A stretch of 64,000 bases of DNA, taken from NCBI GenBank assembly GCA_028285265.1, contig JANQPX010000054.1, positions 1 to 64,000 of the forward strand, given 5' to 3'. A program made the translations under genes and the position numbers. The DNA is from Geminicoccaceae bacterium. Its GTDB lineage: Bacteria; Pseudomonadota; Alphaproteobacteria; Geminicoccales; Geminicoccaceae. Below, piece by piece: positions 1-9,093 of the stretch. The notes below the pieces were generated by a model, which was given only the letters and a program-made list of their open reading frames with translations, was not told the DNA's origin and ran no database searches. Numbering within the stretch: position 1 is the stretch's first letter; every line of letters begins with the position of its first letter.

Positions 1-1
1 A

Positions 2-1264
2 TCCGACTTGAAACCGATCGATGTCATCCAGCCAGAAGGTGTCAGCTTTGACATGACGGGGCGGACAATTCGCTGGCACGATTGGTCTATTCTTATCGGA
101 TTTAACGCCCGCGAAGCGATCACGCTTCACAATATCAGCTTTGCTGATCGACCTGTTTGCTATCGTGCTTCCCTCGCGGAAATGGTCGTGCCCTACGGTA
201 GCCCTCGGGCGCCGCATTATCGAAAGAACGTATTTGACATTGGTGAGTACGGCATCGGCAAGCTTGCGAATTCCCTTGAGTTAGGGTGCGACTGCTTGGG
301 CGCGATCCACTATCTCGACTGCTGGATCAGCGACATCAATGGAGAGCCGATGTGCATCAAGAACGGCATTTGTATTCATGAGGAAGACTACGGCGTTCTT
401 TGGAAACACTGGGATTTCCGTACCGAACGGACGGAAGTTCGGCGCGCACGGCGTTTGGTGATATCGTCGATCTCGACTGTCGGCAATTATGAATATGGCT
501 CTTATTGGTACTTCCATCTCGATGGTACGATGGAGTTCGAAATGAAGGCCACCGGCATCATCAATACGGTCGCTTGCGAGCCCGGCAAACCAGAAAAATA
601 CGGCACGGAGGTATCTCCTGGCGTCGTCGGCCAGGTCCACCAGCATGTCTTTTGCGCGCGCCTCGACATGGCGGTGGACGGAGACAACAACGCCGTGGTC
701 GAATGCGACACCATCGCAGAACCCATCGGTCCAGAGAATCCTTATGGCAATGCCTTCTTTATTCAGGAAACCACGCTCGAGAGCGAAGTCGGACGACCAC
801 GAAAGCCCGAAGCTGAACGCTATTGGAAATTCATTAATCCCAACAAAACCAATCATGTCGGCGCGCCCACTGGCTATAAGCTCGAGCCCCGTCACAGCCT
901 GCAGACCTTCAACGACCCAAGTGGCCCTTCGAGCAAGCGTATGGGCTTTGTCAGGAACGCCCTTTGGGTCACCGCGCATGATCCGGACGAACGCTTCCCC
1001 GCGGGTGACTTTGTGAATCATTCCGACGGTACCGATGGTGTGACCGCCTTTGCTGACAAGGGACGCCCCATCAACAATACCGATCTCGTCGCCTGGCATG
1101 TCTTCGGTCTACATCATCAACCACGGACAGAGGATTTTCCGGTTCAACCCTGTGTCACGACCGGCTTCAAATTGATGCCGACCGGCTTTTTCGATCGCAA
1201 CCCGAACCTGGACCTTCCCTATGAAAAGAATGAAGCGAGCTGCCACGCCGATGCATCGGATTGA
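2..1264 (+). CDS. Copper amine oxidase, C-terminal catalytic part (5' end outside window)
   Basis: Primary-amine oxidase that oxidises primary amines to aldehydes, releasing H2O2 and ammonia. The frame is open to the left edge, so the TTG at 8 is probably internal; about 418 residues remain, the size of the catalytic beta-sandwich domain of a ~640-residue enzyme. Numbering from that TTG: the catalytic-base region FDIGEYG has Asp77; the topaquinone motif T-V-G-N-Y-E-Y places the cofactor Tyr at 161; copper ligands are His211 and His213 in HQH, with the third in the GLHHQPR segment near 369. All essential residues are present, so an active enzyme is likely. Substrate cannot be read from sequence. 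The gene lies 49 bp upstream of a gamma-glutamyltransferase homologue on the same strand, which may form an amine or glutamyl-amine catabolic unit (inference). Confidence 0.93.
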   Translation, partial: SDLKPIDVIQPEGVSFDMTGRTIRWHDWSILIGFNAREAITLHNISFADRPVCYRASLAEMVVPYGSPRAPHYRKNVFDIGEYGIGKLANSLELGCDCLGAIHYLDCWISDINGEPMCIKNGICIHEEDYGVLWKHWDFRTERTEVRRARRLVISSISTVGNYEYGSYWYFHLDGTMEFEMKATGIINTVACEPGKPEKYGTEVSPGVVGQVHQHVFCARLDMAVDGDNNAVVECDTIAEPIGPENPYGNAFFIQETTLESEVGRPRKPEAERYWKFINPNKTNHVGAPTGYKLEPRHSLQTFNDPSGPSSKRMGFVRNALWVTAHDPDERFPAGDFVNHSDGTDGVTAFADKGRPINNTDLVAWHVFGLHHQPRTEDFPVQPCVTTGFKLMPTGFFDRNPNLDLPYEKNEASCHADASD

Positions 1265-1313
1265 CAGCGAATGAACCTGTCCTAGCTGGGAATGGACACG
1301 CCGACGGCATGCG

Positions 1314-2909
1314 ATGAACCACGATATCGAGCGATGGGAGGTCTCGAAAAGAGCGGTTGCTTCTGAGGCCGGCGTTGTGGCCGCCCAGCACCACTTGGCG
1401 GCCCATGCTGGGGCCGGAATGTTGGTTGAGGGCGGCAATGCTGTTGACGCTGCCGTCGCCACCGGCTTCGCGCTGGCGACGGTCGAGCCCTGGATGCGCG
1501 GCCTCGGCGGGTCCGGCTATATGGTGATCTGGATTGCCGAGGAACAGCAGGCTTATGTGCTTGACTTCCAGGGTGTTTTACCAGAAGCGATCAGCGCGGC
1601 AGACTACCCTCTTGATCCAACAGGTGCTGCGACGATCATGGGGTTTCCTGGCGTGGTCGGTCGACAAAACGAGATTGGCTACCGTTCGATCGCCGTTCCA
1701 GGGGCTGTCCGAGGATTATCCCGCGCGCTTGCGCGCTTTGGACAACTTGGGTTCGACACAGTCCTAGCTCCGGCGATCCAACTTGCTGAACGCGGTCTCC
1801 CCGTCGATTGGTTTGCGACCCTACAGGTATCGCTCGCCATGGCTGATCTGCGACGCGATCCAACAGCTGAGGCAATCTATCTACCCAACAAAGTCCCGCT
1901 ACAGCCCGAACAGTTGCAGCCTCTCGGTAGGCTTGGCGAAACTTTGAAGAGGCTTGCCAATAGCGGCCCTGATGACTTCTATCAAGGCATGCTGGCCGAA
2001 AAGATCGTCGCCGATCTCCAAGCCGGTGGTAGTCGCATCGATGCAAACGACCTGGCAACGTACCAGGTACTCGAACATGCTCCTTTAACGGGGGCGCATC
2101 GCGCCACAGAACTTCACACAGCGGGCCCAACAAGCGGTGGGCCGCGCCTTATCGAGGCACTGGCCCATATCGCTCATCACCTCGATCCGGCGATTGGCAT
2201 CGGCGCAGAGAGCTGGAAGATCTACGCTGATGGCCTCAACAAGGCTTGGCGGTCACACAAAAGACGGATCGGTCGGACCACAGAGATGGGTGGTTGCACG
2301 AGCCATCTCTCCGTTGTCGATGCCCAAGGCAATATGGTTGCCTTGACGTACACACTCTTGAGCCGCTTTGGGAGCTGCGTGGTCTTGCCCTCAACAGGCA
2401 TCTTAATGAACAATGCGGTTAGCTATTTTGATCCGCGGCCCGGCTATCCTACGACGATGGAGGGTCGAAAGCGGATTAACGCCAGCAATATGTGCCCGAC
2501 GATCGTCACGCGAAATCGCGAAGCCATTTTCGCCGTTGGCGCCTCGGGCGCTAACTTCATCATGCCCTGCACCACGCAGATCGTTGCGCTTATGCTCGAT
2601 TTCGGGCTGTCCCTCGAAGAGGCCATGAACCACCCGCGCATCGACGCGTCGGACCGCGGGTCGATCCGTGTCGATCCAAGGCTGGGGGACGATGTGCTCG
2701 AGGCGCTAGGCAGGGACTTTGAGCTCGAAATCGCGCAGCAGCTGGTGTTCCCAAAACTCTATTCCTGTCCATCGGGTGTAAGCCGTGATCCCAAGACAGG
2801 CATATGCCATGGTCTTAGCGATCCTTCTCAACCCATTAGTAGTGCGGCAGCTGCAGCACCATTCCGATTGCACAAGCCGTCAAGCGGTGCGACGACACCC
2901 AGGCCCTGA
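1314..2909 (+). CDS. Gamma-glutamyltransferase family protein
   Basis: Ntn-hydrolase of the gamma-glutamyltransferase family (531 aa; usual 530-580), hydrolysing or transferring gamma-glutamyl groups after self-cleavage into two subunits. The expected nucleophile is Thr329 at the start of the small subunit in T-S-H-L-S-V-V-D, followed by the family pattern G-N-M-V-A-L-T-Y-T. The large subunit has the typical GGNAVDAAVAT start and the GLGGSGYM segment. No convincing signal peptide is visible, so it may be cytoplasmic, unlike classical periplasmic GGTs. It follows the amine oxidase and converges, 13 bp apart, with the next gene. Gamma-glutamylated amines are one possible link to the neighbour (inference). 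Some members of this family are acylases or hydrolases with other substrates, so the exact activity is open. Confidence 0.9.
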   Translation: MNHDIERWEVSKRAVASEAGVVAAQHHLAAHAGAGMLVEGGNAVDAAVATGFALATVEPWMRGLGGSGYMVIWIAEEQQAYVLDFQGVLPEAISAADYPLDPTGAATIMGFPGVVGRQNEIGYRSIAVPGAVRGLSRALARFGQLGFDTVLAPAIQLAERGLPVDWFATLQVSLAMADLRRDPTAEAIYLPNKVPLQPEQLQPLGRLGETLKRLANSGPDDFYQGMLAEKIVADLQAGGSRIDANDLATYQVLEHAPLTGAHRATELHTAGPTSGGPRLIEALAHIAHHLDPAIGIGAESWKIYADGLNKAWRSHKRRIGRTTEMGGCTSHLSVVDAQGNMVALTYTLLSRFGSCVVLPSTGILMNNAVSYFDPRPGYPTTMEGRKRINASNMCPTIVTRNREAIFAVGASGANFIMPCTTQIVALMLDFGLSLEEAMNHPRIDASDRGSIRVDPRLGDDVLEALGRDFELEIAQQLVFPKLYSCPSGVSRDPKTGICHGLSDPSQPISSAAAAAPFRLHKPSSGATTPRP

Positions 2910-2922
2910 TGAAACAACACTG

Positions 2923-3852
2923 CTAATACCCTTGGGTAAGATCGACAAGATCAGGTACGGGCTCGCCTGCCAGAAACCTTCGCACATTGGCGGCAATCGC
3001 TTGGCCGCCCGTCACCGGATCAATCAAAGAGGCAACATGAGGGGTGACCAGAACCCTCGGATGAGCCCAAAAGGGATGGTTTTCAGGTAACGGTTCTATT
3101 TGAAAGACATCAAGTGTCGCGCTGGCGATCTGTCCGGCGTCGAGTGCGCTGAGCAGATGGTTGTCAACGAGATGACCGCCGCGTGCCGCGTTGATAATCG
3201 ACGCGCCCCTGGGTAGCCTTGCGAATAGATCCGCATTTAAGATCCCTTCGGTTAGAGGCGTTAATGGCAACAGGCAAACCAAAATCTCGGTGCGTTCGAG
3301 AAAGGCGCCAAGACCGTCTTGTCCAACGAAACTCTTGATGCCTTCGATCACCTTCGGGCGGCGCGACCAGCCGGCGACATCAAAACCTAATCCTGCGAGA
3401 GCGCGTCCACAATCTGCGCCAAGATCGCCAAGACCCATTAACCCGATTCGACGCTGATAGGCTGGTGGGCTCACGATCTGCAGCCATTCCTGACGCCGCT
3501 GTGCGCTTTCAATTTCGGGAAGGCGGCGGTGTAGGCGGAGAACGTGAAGAACGACATATTCGCGCATGCGGATCTTGAGGTCTCCACCGGTGGTCCGGAT
3601 GATCGGAACATTTTTGGGTAAGTCGGGGTCAGCAAGCACATGGTCGATACCAGCGCCAATCGAGACAATTGCGCGCAGGTTTGGAAATCGCTTCAAGCCA
3701 CCAGCGGGTGGCTTCCAGACCACCGCAATGTCGATCTCGCTGACATCGCCCGGATCGTTCCAAAGGCGGCAGTCAATATCGGGAAGGAGAGATCGCATAT
3801 GCTCAAGCCACCATTGTTCCCGCGCGGGACCAACGCGAATGATCAAGGCCAT
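2923..3852 (-). CDS. D-2-hydroxyacid dehydrogenase (glyoxylate/hydroxypyruvate reductase A type)
   Basis: NAD(P)H-dependent reductase of 2-oxoacids such as glyoxylate or hydroxypyruvate, 309 aa. The Rossmann motif G140-L-G-D-L-G145 is present, and the catalytic set is Arg224 (NAARGG), Glu253 (FQIEPLP) and His272 (TPHVAS). The length and the E-x(18)-H spacing fit the GhrA subgroup. The ATG at 3852 is preferred; a longer frame to 3987 adds a non-homologous-looking Ser-rich leader. It lies downstream of the TRAP transporter and the unknown membrane protein on the same strand, 243 bp beyond the latter. It may process a hydroxy or keto acid brought in by that transporter (inference). Confidence 0.9.
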   Translation of the reverse strand: MALIIRVGPAREQWWLEHMRSLLPDIDCRLWNDPGDVSEIDIAVVWKPPAGGLKRFPNLRAIVSIGAGIDHVLADPDLPKNVPIIRTTGGDLKIRMREYVVLHVLRLHRRLPEIESAQRRQEWLQIVSPPAYQRRIGLMGLGDLGADCGRALAGLGFDVAGWSRRPKVIEGIKSFVGQDGLGAFLERTEILVCLLPLTPLTEGILNADLFARLPRGASIINAARGGHLVDNHLLSALDAGQIASATLDVFQIEPLPENHPFWAHPRVLVTPHVASLIDPVTGGQAIAANVRRFLAGEPVPDLVDLTQGY

Positions 3853-4095
3853 GGTTTCAATCCGATCTTGGTGTAAGGCCCGGCTAGTCGAGGATAGGGA
3901 AAGTTTGCGTTCAGAATGACATCCGCTGTACCCGATCGACTCAATGCCGCCAGCTTGCAACACAGAAACAGTGAATGATGACGGCAAGCATAGCCTTCAC
4001 GATTCCTTCGGTGAGTCTTCCATAATCCCAAACGGTCTTTGGCGTTTGTCCGTTTTGCCTGCCCGAACGACGAGAAGAAAGGGCTGGATCAATGA

Positions 4096-5561
4096 TCAGC
4101 GATCATCCCCGCAGACTGGCGGCGGCCCTGCATCATAGTTGGTGAACTGGCTTGTCTGAACATCGCTGCTGAAGCGCAGTCGATCAGGCACGAGAAAGTC
4201 GATAGAGAGTGCATGGCGATCACGACCATTAATGAGAAAACGAAGAAGATACCGTCCATTCCTCGGCTTGTTCAGATTAACGCTGATAGAAACGAGGCCG
4301 CTTCCTTGGAGCAGCGTGCGCGGTTCAGCAATGGCTTTGGTAAAACTGCATTCCGGCATGTCCTCAAGGTCAATATCGAGTTCAGTCGTGATCAGACCTA
4401 CCCCTTTTGGCCCCTCCACCGCAACGCCGAAGAGTTGCTTGGCAAGCCCGACGACATCCACGGACTCAAAGCCGATGCTTCCTTCATCGGACGACCATTC
4501 ACCTCCACTTCCCTCATCATATGCCAAGGAGGTCGTTGGGTCGTCGATCATCGGTAACCTGTCGAGGAGCTGCGGGGTTTTGCGATACCAGTAGAGCTGC
4601 TGAGGTAAAGCAATGGTTTGCTGACCCGAACTCGGATGGCCCTTCAGGTCCTCAAATCGATAATCGATGTCGATGGAGCTAACTCTTTTGAGATCGGTCA
4701 ACTCCATGAGACGAGTGACAGACGTCACTTCCTCATACAGAGCCCTCACGACACCGTTGCAGCGATGGTCTACCGGTTCAATAGGGCGACAATCCACGAA
4801 GGGGCCGCGATTGGTCGTACTTTCCTTCGGTTCAATAGTTCGATAGAGCGTCTCAACATGTGCGTCGCTGATATCGGGAAAGGGGCCGATGTAGGTTCCG
4901 CCTTTTGGAGTCAAGGAAACCGGCCATTCATGCGTCAGCAAACCTTCGGGCTTGAACGGCTCAAACGGTCGCTTGTCGTCTCCGGTCAACGTCGCAGCAA
5001 GGTTGAGGATCGGACCCGTTCCAGAATTGATGAAGGTGAGCGTGCCGTTCCACTCCGCGGGCTGGATCGTTAGGTCGGTTGCCACATCGAGGCGACGCCA
5101 ATCGAAGGGGCGGTCGTCTTCCAAGATCGCGACGACGCTAATCGAATTCACGAACATGGAACGAGCCGAGGCGCTGTTCTTTAATATAATCGTAAGACCT
5201 GAACGCTCGATGTCAGGCAAGAACATGTCGAAGCGTGAAGGTCTCTCAAAGTAAGCCTTTGAGAACTCTGCAAGAAAAGCCGCCCGATAGTCCTCCGTTG
5301 GCGACCAATAGTTCCGACCTGCGATCAATGCGCCGGTGTTGCTGACCGCATTTTGGGTATTCCGCTCGGATCGATAGGCGTCGTGTGGCCGGGTAATCTC
5401 AGTTGAAGACCAGATCATCTCAGTATTCGTCATTTCATGCCAAGTAAGAAGTGCAATAGCGATTGGCGGAATGACATAGGCAGCGTAGATCAACACCCGA
5501 AGAAAAGGCGTTTATCTCGATGAAGAAGAACCTTTTCAAGGATATTGGCGATCTGAACCAT
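4096..5561 (-). pseudogene. Membrane-anchored protein of unknown function, apparent frameshift near N-terminus
   Basis: I do not recognise this family. The main frame (GTG 5496 to 4096, 466 aa) starts directly with a hydrophobic segment (IYAAYVIPPIAIALL) and continues as a soluble, presumably periplasmic, beta-rich domain with acidic stretches and four cysteines near residues 245-260 and 410-460. A better start exists in another frame: ATG 5561, with a weak GGA 7-8 nt upstream, encodes MVQIANILEKVLLHRDKRLF, then stops. Adding one base to the A-run at 5503-5506 (T-run on the coding strand) joins this basic cytoplasmic tail to the membrane helix, giving a protein of about 485 aa with normal positive-inside topology. 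This could be a natural frameshift, a sequencing error, or a real GTG start with chance upstream coding. It sits 42 bp behind dctM and probably shares its transcript. Confidence 0.55.
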
Positions 5562-5603
5562 ATCGATTCCGCTGGCCTATCGGCTTCTTATTTGAGTCCT
5601 GTT

Positions 5604-6899
5604 TCAACCACCATAACCGAACAGTCTTGGAATCCAGAGAACAATGTTGGGGAATAGAATGAGACTCAGGAGCGCGACCACCAAGACAGCCATGAATGAC
5701 CAAACTTCACGAATGATTTCAGTAAGAGGTGTGCCTGTGACAGCGGAAATGACGAATAGGAGCATGCCATATGGTGGCGTAATCAAACCAATCATGCAGT
5801 TGACTACGGCCACGACGCCGAAGTGAACAAGATCGATGCCAAGTTCTCGGCAAGTCGGAATGAAGAGCGGGATAATAACGAGAATGATTGTCGTGGCATC
5901 TAGCACGCAGCCGAGCAACAAAAGGAGAATGTTAATACCAATAAGGAATGCAAGCGGTGTCACGTCCAAGCCGACGAGCGCGCTTGCCAAGACGCTGGGG
6001 ATGTTTTCTGAGGCAACAACATAGTTCAGGATTAACGCCCCGCCGATCACAATGCCGACGGCTGCAGAGGACCGAGCACTTTCAACGAGAATACGGTAGA
6101 AGGACTGTATCGAAAGCGCTCGGTAAAAGACGGCCGCCAGGAGAAGCGCGTAGGCTGCTGCGACAGCAGCAGCTTCAGTTGGTGTTGTGACGCCACCATA
6201 GATTCCATAGAGAAGGATGGCGGGCATTAGCAGTGCTGGGAATGCGTTGATGGTGTGGCGTGGTAGATCTCTTAATGGAACTGGATCTTCGACGGCAAAA
6301 CCACGTCTCGACGTGATGACAACGTTCAACGCCATGAGAACAAAACCCATGAGAAGACCAGGTAGAATACCACCTAAAAAGAGATAGCCGATCGACGTAT
6401 TCGACACCAACGCGTAGAGGACCATCGGAATTGAGGGCGGTATGATGGGGCCGATGGTTGCGGATGCTGCGGTAATCGCCGCCGCATAACCGCGTGTGTA
6501 TTGACCTGACTTGATCATCATCGAGATGATGATCTTGCCGATTCCCGCAGCATCCGCGATCGCCGAGCCGGACATCCCCGAGAAAATGAGAGAAGCGATG
6601 ATGTTCACGTGGCCAAGGCCGCCTCGAAATCGGCCAACAGCGGCAACGCAGAACGTCAAGAGCCGTTCCGATATCGTACCCGCGTTCATAATATTTGCTG
6701 CGACGATAAAGAGAGGAACGGCGAGGAGGATGAAGCTACTATAAAGCCCATCCATCAACACTTTTCCGGCGACACCGACGCTCTGACCTGACACGGCAAG
6801 ATAAGTGATCGAGCCCAGAAGTATGGCATAGGCGATCGGTGCGCCAATCCCGGCCATAAAGAGAATGATCAAAAGGCAAACGGCGAATTCGAGCGTCAT
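5604..6899 (-). CDS. dctM: TRAP transporter large permease (DctM family)
   Basis: Large membrane subunit (431 aa, usual length) of a tripartite ATP-independent periplasmic transporter, carrying out Na+-coupled uptake of an organic acid delivered by DctP. About 12 hydrophobic helices are visible. Family landmarks include the N-terminal GIGAPIAYAILLG region, the SGMSGSAIADAAGIG segment and the TIGPIIPPSIPMVLY segment. The start overlaps the dctQ stop by 4 bp (ATGA), indicating translational coupling. Part of the - strand operon dctP-dctQ-dctM. Confidence 0.95.
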   Translation of the reverse strand: MTLEFAVCLLIILFMAGIGAPIAYAILLGSITYLAVSGQSVGVAGKVLMDGLYSSFILLAVPLFIVAANIMNAGTISERLLTFCVAAVGRFRGGLGHVNIIASLIFSGMSGSAIADAAGIGKIIISMMIKSGQYTRGYAAAITAASATIGPIIPPSIPMVLYALVSNTSIGYLFLGGILPGLLMGFVLMALNVVITSRRGFAVEDPVPLRDLPRHTINAFPALLMPAILLYGIYGGVTTPTEAAAVAAAYALLLAAVFYRALSIQSFYRILVESARSSAAVGIVIGGALILNYVVASENIPSVLASALVGLDVTPLAFLIGINILLLLLGCVLDATTIILVIIPLFIPTCRELGIDLVHFGVVAVVNCMIGLITPPYGMLLFVISAVTGTPLTEIIREVWSFMAVLVVALLSLILFPNIVLWIPRLFGYGG

Positions 6900-7462
6900 C
6901 GGAGGGTCGGTTCGTTATCGAAACCAACGCGATCCTCAGGGGCTCCATATCGCCAGGCATCAATGGCAATCCAACCGAAGCGCAGACCAGCAACAATTAG
7001 AAAGCCGATATAAATCGCGTAGATATCCCGCATCCTGACCCAATCTCCGAGCAGCCCCGAGAGTGTGGCGGTTTTTTTGAGCCTCAGGACGAAGAACTTC
7101 GCCCACGTTGGCTCTAGTGAAATCAGGAGGCCGCCACAAATGAGCGCACCGGTAGTGATCAAAAAGGCTCGCCTGAGCGTCGGCGAAACCCATCTGTAGA
7201 CAACATCGAATTGCACGTGATCCTGGCGTCGTACAATAAAGGCGTTACCGAAGAAGATTATCCAGACCCAAAGAGCTAAACAGAACTCGAGCGTCCAGCC
7301 ATAGCGGCTTGGATCAAGCCACGCGAATGTGTCAGCGATCCAGGGCGTGCGTGCGGAGTAACGGAGCGTGATTTGCAGAATGAAAGTGGCGAACATGGCG
7401 GCCATCAAAAGGGCCGCCATGAACTCCGTTACTCGGATGATCCAGCCGAGCAGTGATTTCAT
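6896..7462 (-). CDS. dctQ: TRAP transporter small permease (DctQ family)
   Basis: Small membrane subunit (188 aa) of the TRAP transporter, with four hydrophobic segments and a conserved WIIFFGNAFIVRR stretch typical of DctQ. It bridges the large permease and the binding protein. It lies 27 bp downstream of dctP and overlaps dctM by 4 bp. It is somewhat longer than many DctQ proteins because of a loop between helices 1 and 2 (about residues 38-55) and a polar C-terminal tail. Confidence 0.92.
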   Translation of the reverse strand: MKSLLGWIIRVTEFMAALLMAAMFATFILQITLRYSARTPWIADTFAWLDPSRYGWTLEFCLALWVWIIFFGNAFIVRRQDHVQFDVVYRWVSPTLRRAFLITTGALICGGLLISLEPTWAKFFVLRLKKTATLSGLLGDWVRMRDIYAIYIGFLIVAGLRFGWIAIDAWRYGAPEDRVGFDNEPTLR

Positions 7463-7489
7463 GCGGATCGTCCGGCGTATCGGCTCGCT

Positions 7490-8491
7490 CTAGTTGCCGA
7501 GTTCGTTGATTTTCGCCAAAAGACCGTCCGGCCAGGATGCCGCGAACTCGGAGCCAACATACTGCGCTTGAACATGCTCGCGAAATGCTCTCAGATCTGG
7601 CTCATAGATCTCGAGCCCCTGCTCCTTGAGGAACGAGACGAGCTCCGATTCTTTTTCAAGCTGTTTTTGACGGGCGCTCTCAGCTGCAGCGTCGGCAGCC
7701 GCCTGCACGGCGGCCTGTTGGTCTTCGGTTAGCCCGTCCCAAATTGCTTTGGAGAAGGCGATATAATTGAGGTCCACCAGGTGGGATGTCAGAATGATCT
7801 GATTGGTAACCTCATAGAACTTGGCATCGACGACAGTGGGAAGTGGGTTGTCTTGACCATCAACCGATGCCGTCTGGAGAGCTGTGTAGACCTCTGTGAA
7901 TGCCATAGGGGTTGGGTTGGCGCCAAGCGCTTTACCCAGAAACTGCCAAGCGTCTGTGCCCGGCATCCGAAGGTTCACGCCAGCCAGATCCGACGGTGTC
8001 ATCACGGTTAGCTCTTCTTTGGTCTGACGAAGATTCACATGACGACGTCCGAGATACATAATCGACAGCAGTTTGACGCCCAGCTCCTCTTCCGCCTTTT
8101 GTTTAAATGGCGCCATCAGTGGATCATCGAAAACCGCGACCTGGTGTGCAGCATCCTGGTGCACGTAACCGGTCGCGAAGATCGAGAACTCTGGAAAAAA
8201 TGTGGCGAGTTCCTGCGCCGAGGCAATCGACATTTCCAAGTCGCCTGAGGCGATCGCCTCGAGTTCAGCGCCTTGGGCAATTAGAGAACCGTTATAGTGC
8301 GGTTCATAGGTAATAAAGTCTGAAACCGCTGGCGCAAAAACCTCGGCGAGCGCAACGGTTCGCTGATCCGTCTCTGAAGCTGGCGTGGACATACGAATCG
8401 TCGTGTTATCGGCGGCTGCAGCAATCGTGGCTGCTGCACATGTCGCTGCCGTCATCGCAGCCGCCACCCAGCGTCGCGTGATGGGCGTCAT
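7490..8491 (-). CDS. dctP: TRAP transporter periplasmic solute-binding protein (DctP family)
   Basis: Extracytoplasmic binding protein (333 aa) that gives the TRAP system its substrate specificity. The ATG at 8491 is chosen because GGGAGG lies 5-6 nt upstream; a longer frame to 8509 lacks a ribosome-binding site. An Arg-containing N-terminus and Ala-rich hydrophobic stretch ending AAAADN form a Sec signal peptide. The conserved VNLRMPGT segment holds the Arg that normally pairs with a substrate carboxylate, and the following TEVYTALQTASVDGQDNP is a family signature. An organic-acid substrate is likely; which one cannot be told. First gene of the - strand dctPQM operon. Confidence 0.94.
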   Translation of the reverse strand: MTPITRRWVAAAMTAATCAAATIAAAADNTTIRMSTPASETDQRTVALAEVFAPAVSDFITYEPHYNGSLIAQGAELEAIASGDLEMSIASAQELATFFPEFSIFATGYVHQDAAHQVAVFDDPLMAPFKQKAEEELGVKLLSIMYLGRRHVNLRQTKEELTVMTPSDLAGVNLRMPGTDAWQFLGKALGANPTPMAFTEVYTALQTASVDGQDNPLPTVVDAKFYEVTNQIILTSHLVDLNYIAFSKAIWDGLTEDQQAAVQAAADAAAESARQKQLEKESELVSFLKEQGLEIYEPDLRAFREHVQAQYVGSEFAASWPDGLLAKINELGN

Positions 8492-9093
8492 TCGATCCTC
8501 CCTGAACATTTTTGACCGGCGGCATTTGTCGTCACCAGCACGATCTTACATTGTCACCGTCAAGTATCGCATTAACGGCGGAGAGAGCCTAGACGTGAAA
8601 AGGCTCATGAAAAGCCTACGCGCTGCGGCCATGAATTCCAACCGATGCTTCGCTGATCGTGCATAAGGCACGTGTAGCCTACGCCAACCTTGAGTCGGTT
8701 TGGCGGACAAAGAGGACGCCGGCATTGGCAATAGCACAGGTCAAACTATTCAAAGAAGGACCGCCTAGAATGCGTCCCAGGCTCCCATGCACCAGACATC
8801 AACGCTTGACGATGATAGCTCGGTGATGTTGGGGCCGTCGGTCGATTGTTGCTTTGAGCGACACATGGCTTTCACAACCAATCGCATTGATCGATCCTTG
8901 GGAAATGATGATGTCGGCAACATATGACCATAATCGCCAACTTGACCGCTTGCACCTTTATGAAGATCTTCGCTAACGCGCTGGTTTTAGATCAGCGTTG
9001 GCTATCCTAAATAGGTTGTGTCGCCGATGTAGGGCTGCAACCGGGCTCTGACCCTGAATAATCAAGTCTGTATCTGATCAATGAGGTTTGTCG
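8492..9093. other. Intergenic region between divergent dctP and fumarase genes
   Basis: About 600 bases with no open frame that has both a ribosome-binding site and protein-like composition. It must hold the promoters of the - strand TRAP operon and the + strand fumarase. I saw no convincing long inverted repeat or RNA structure. Confidence 0.5.

Noticed and set aside
281..1099. Long - strand frame opposite the amine oxidase
   Set aside because: It is a shadow of a gene with clear catalytic motifs; its translation shows no family pattern and no ribosome-binding site.
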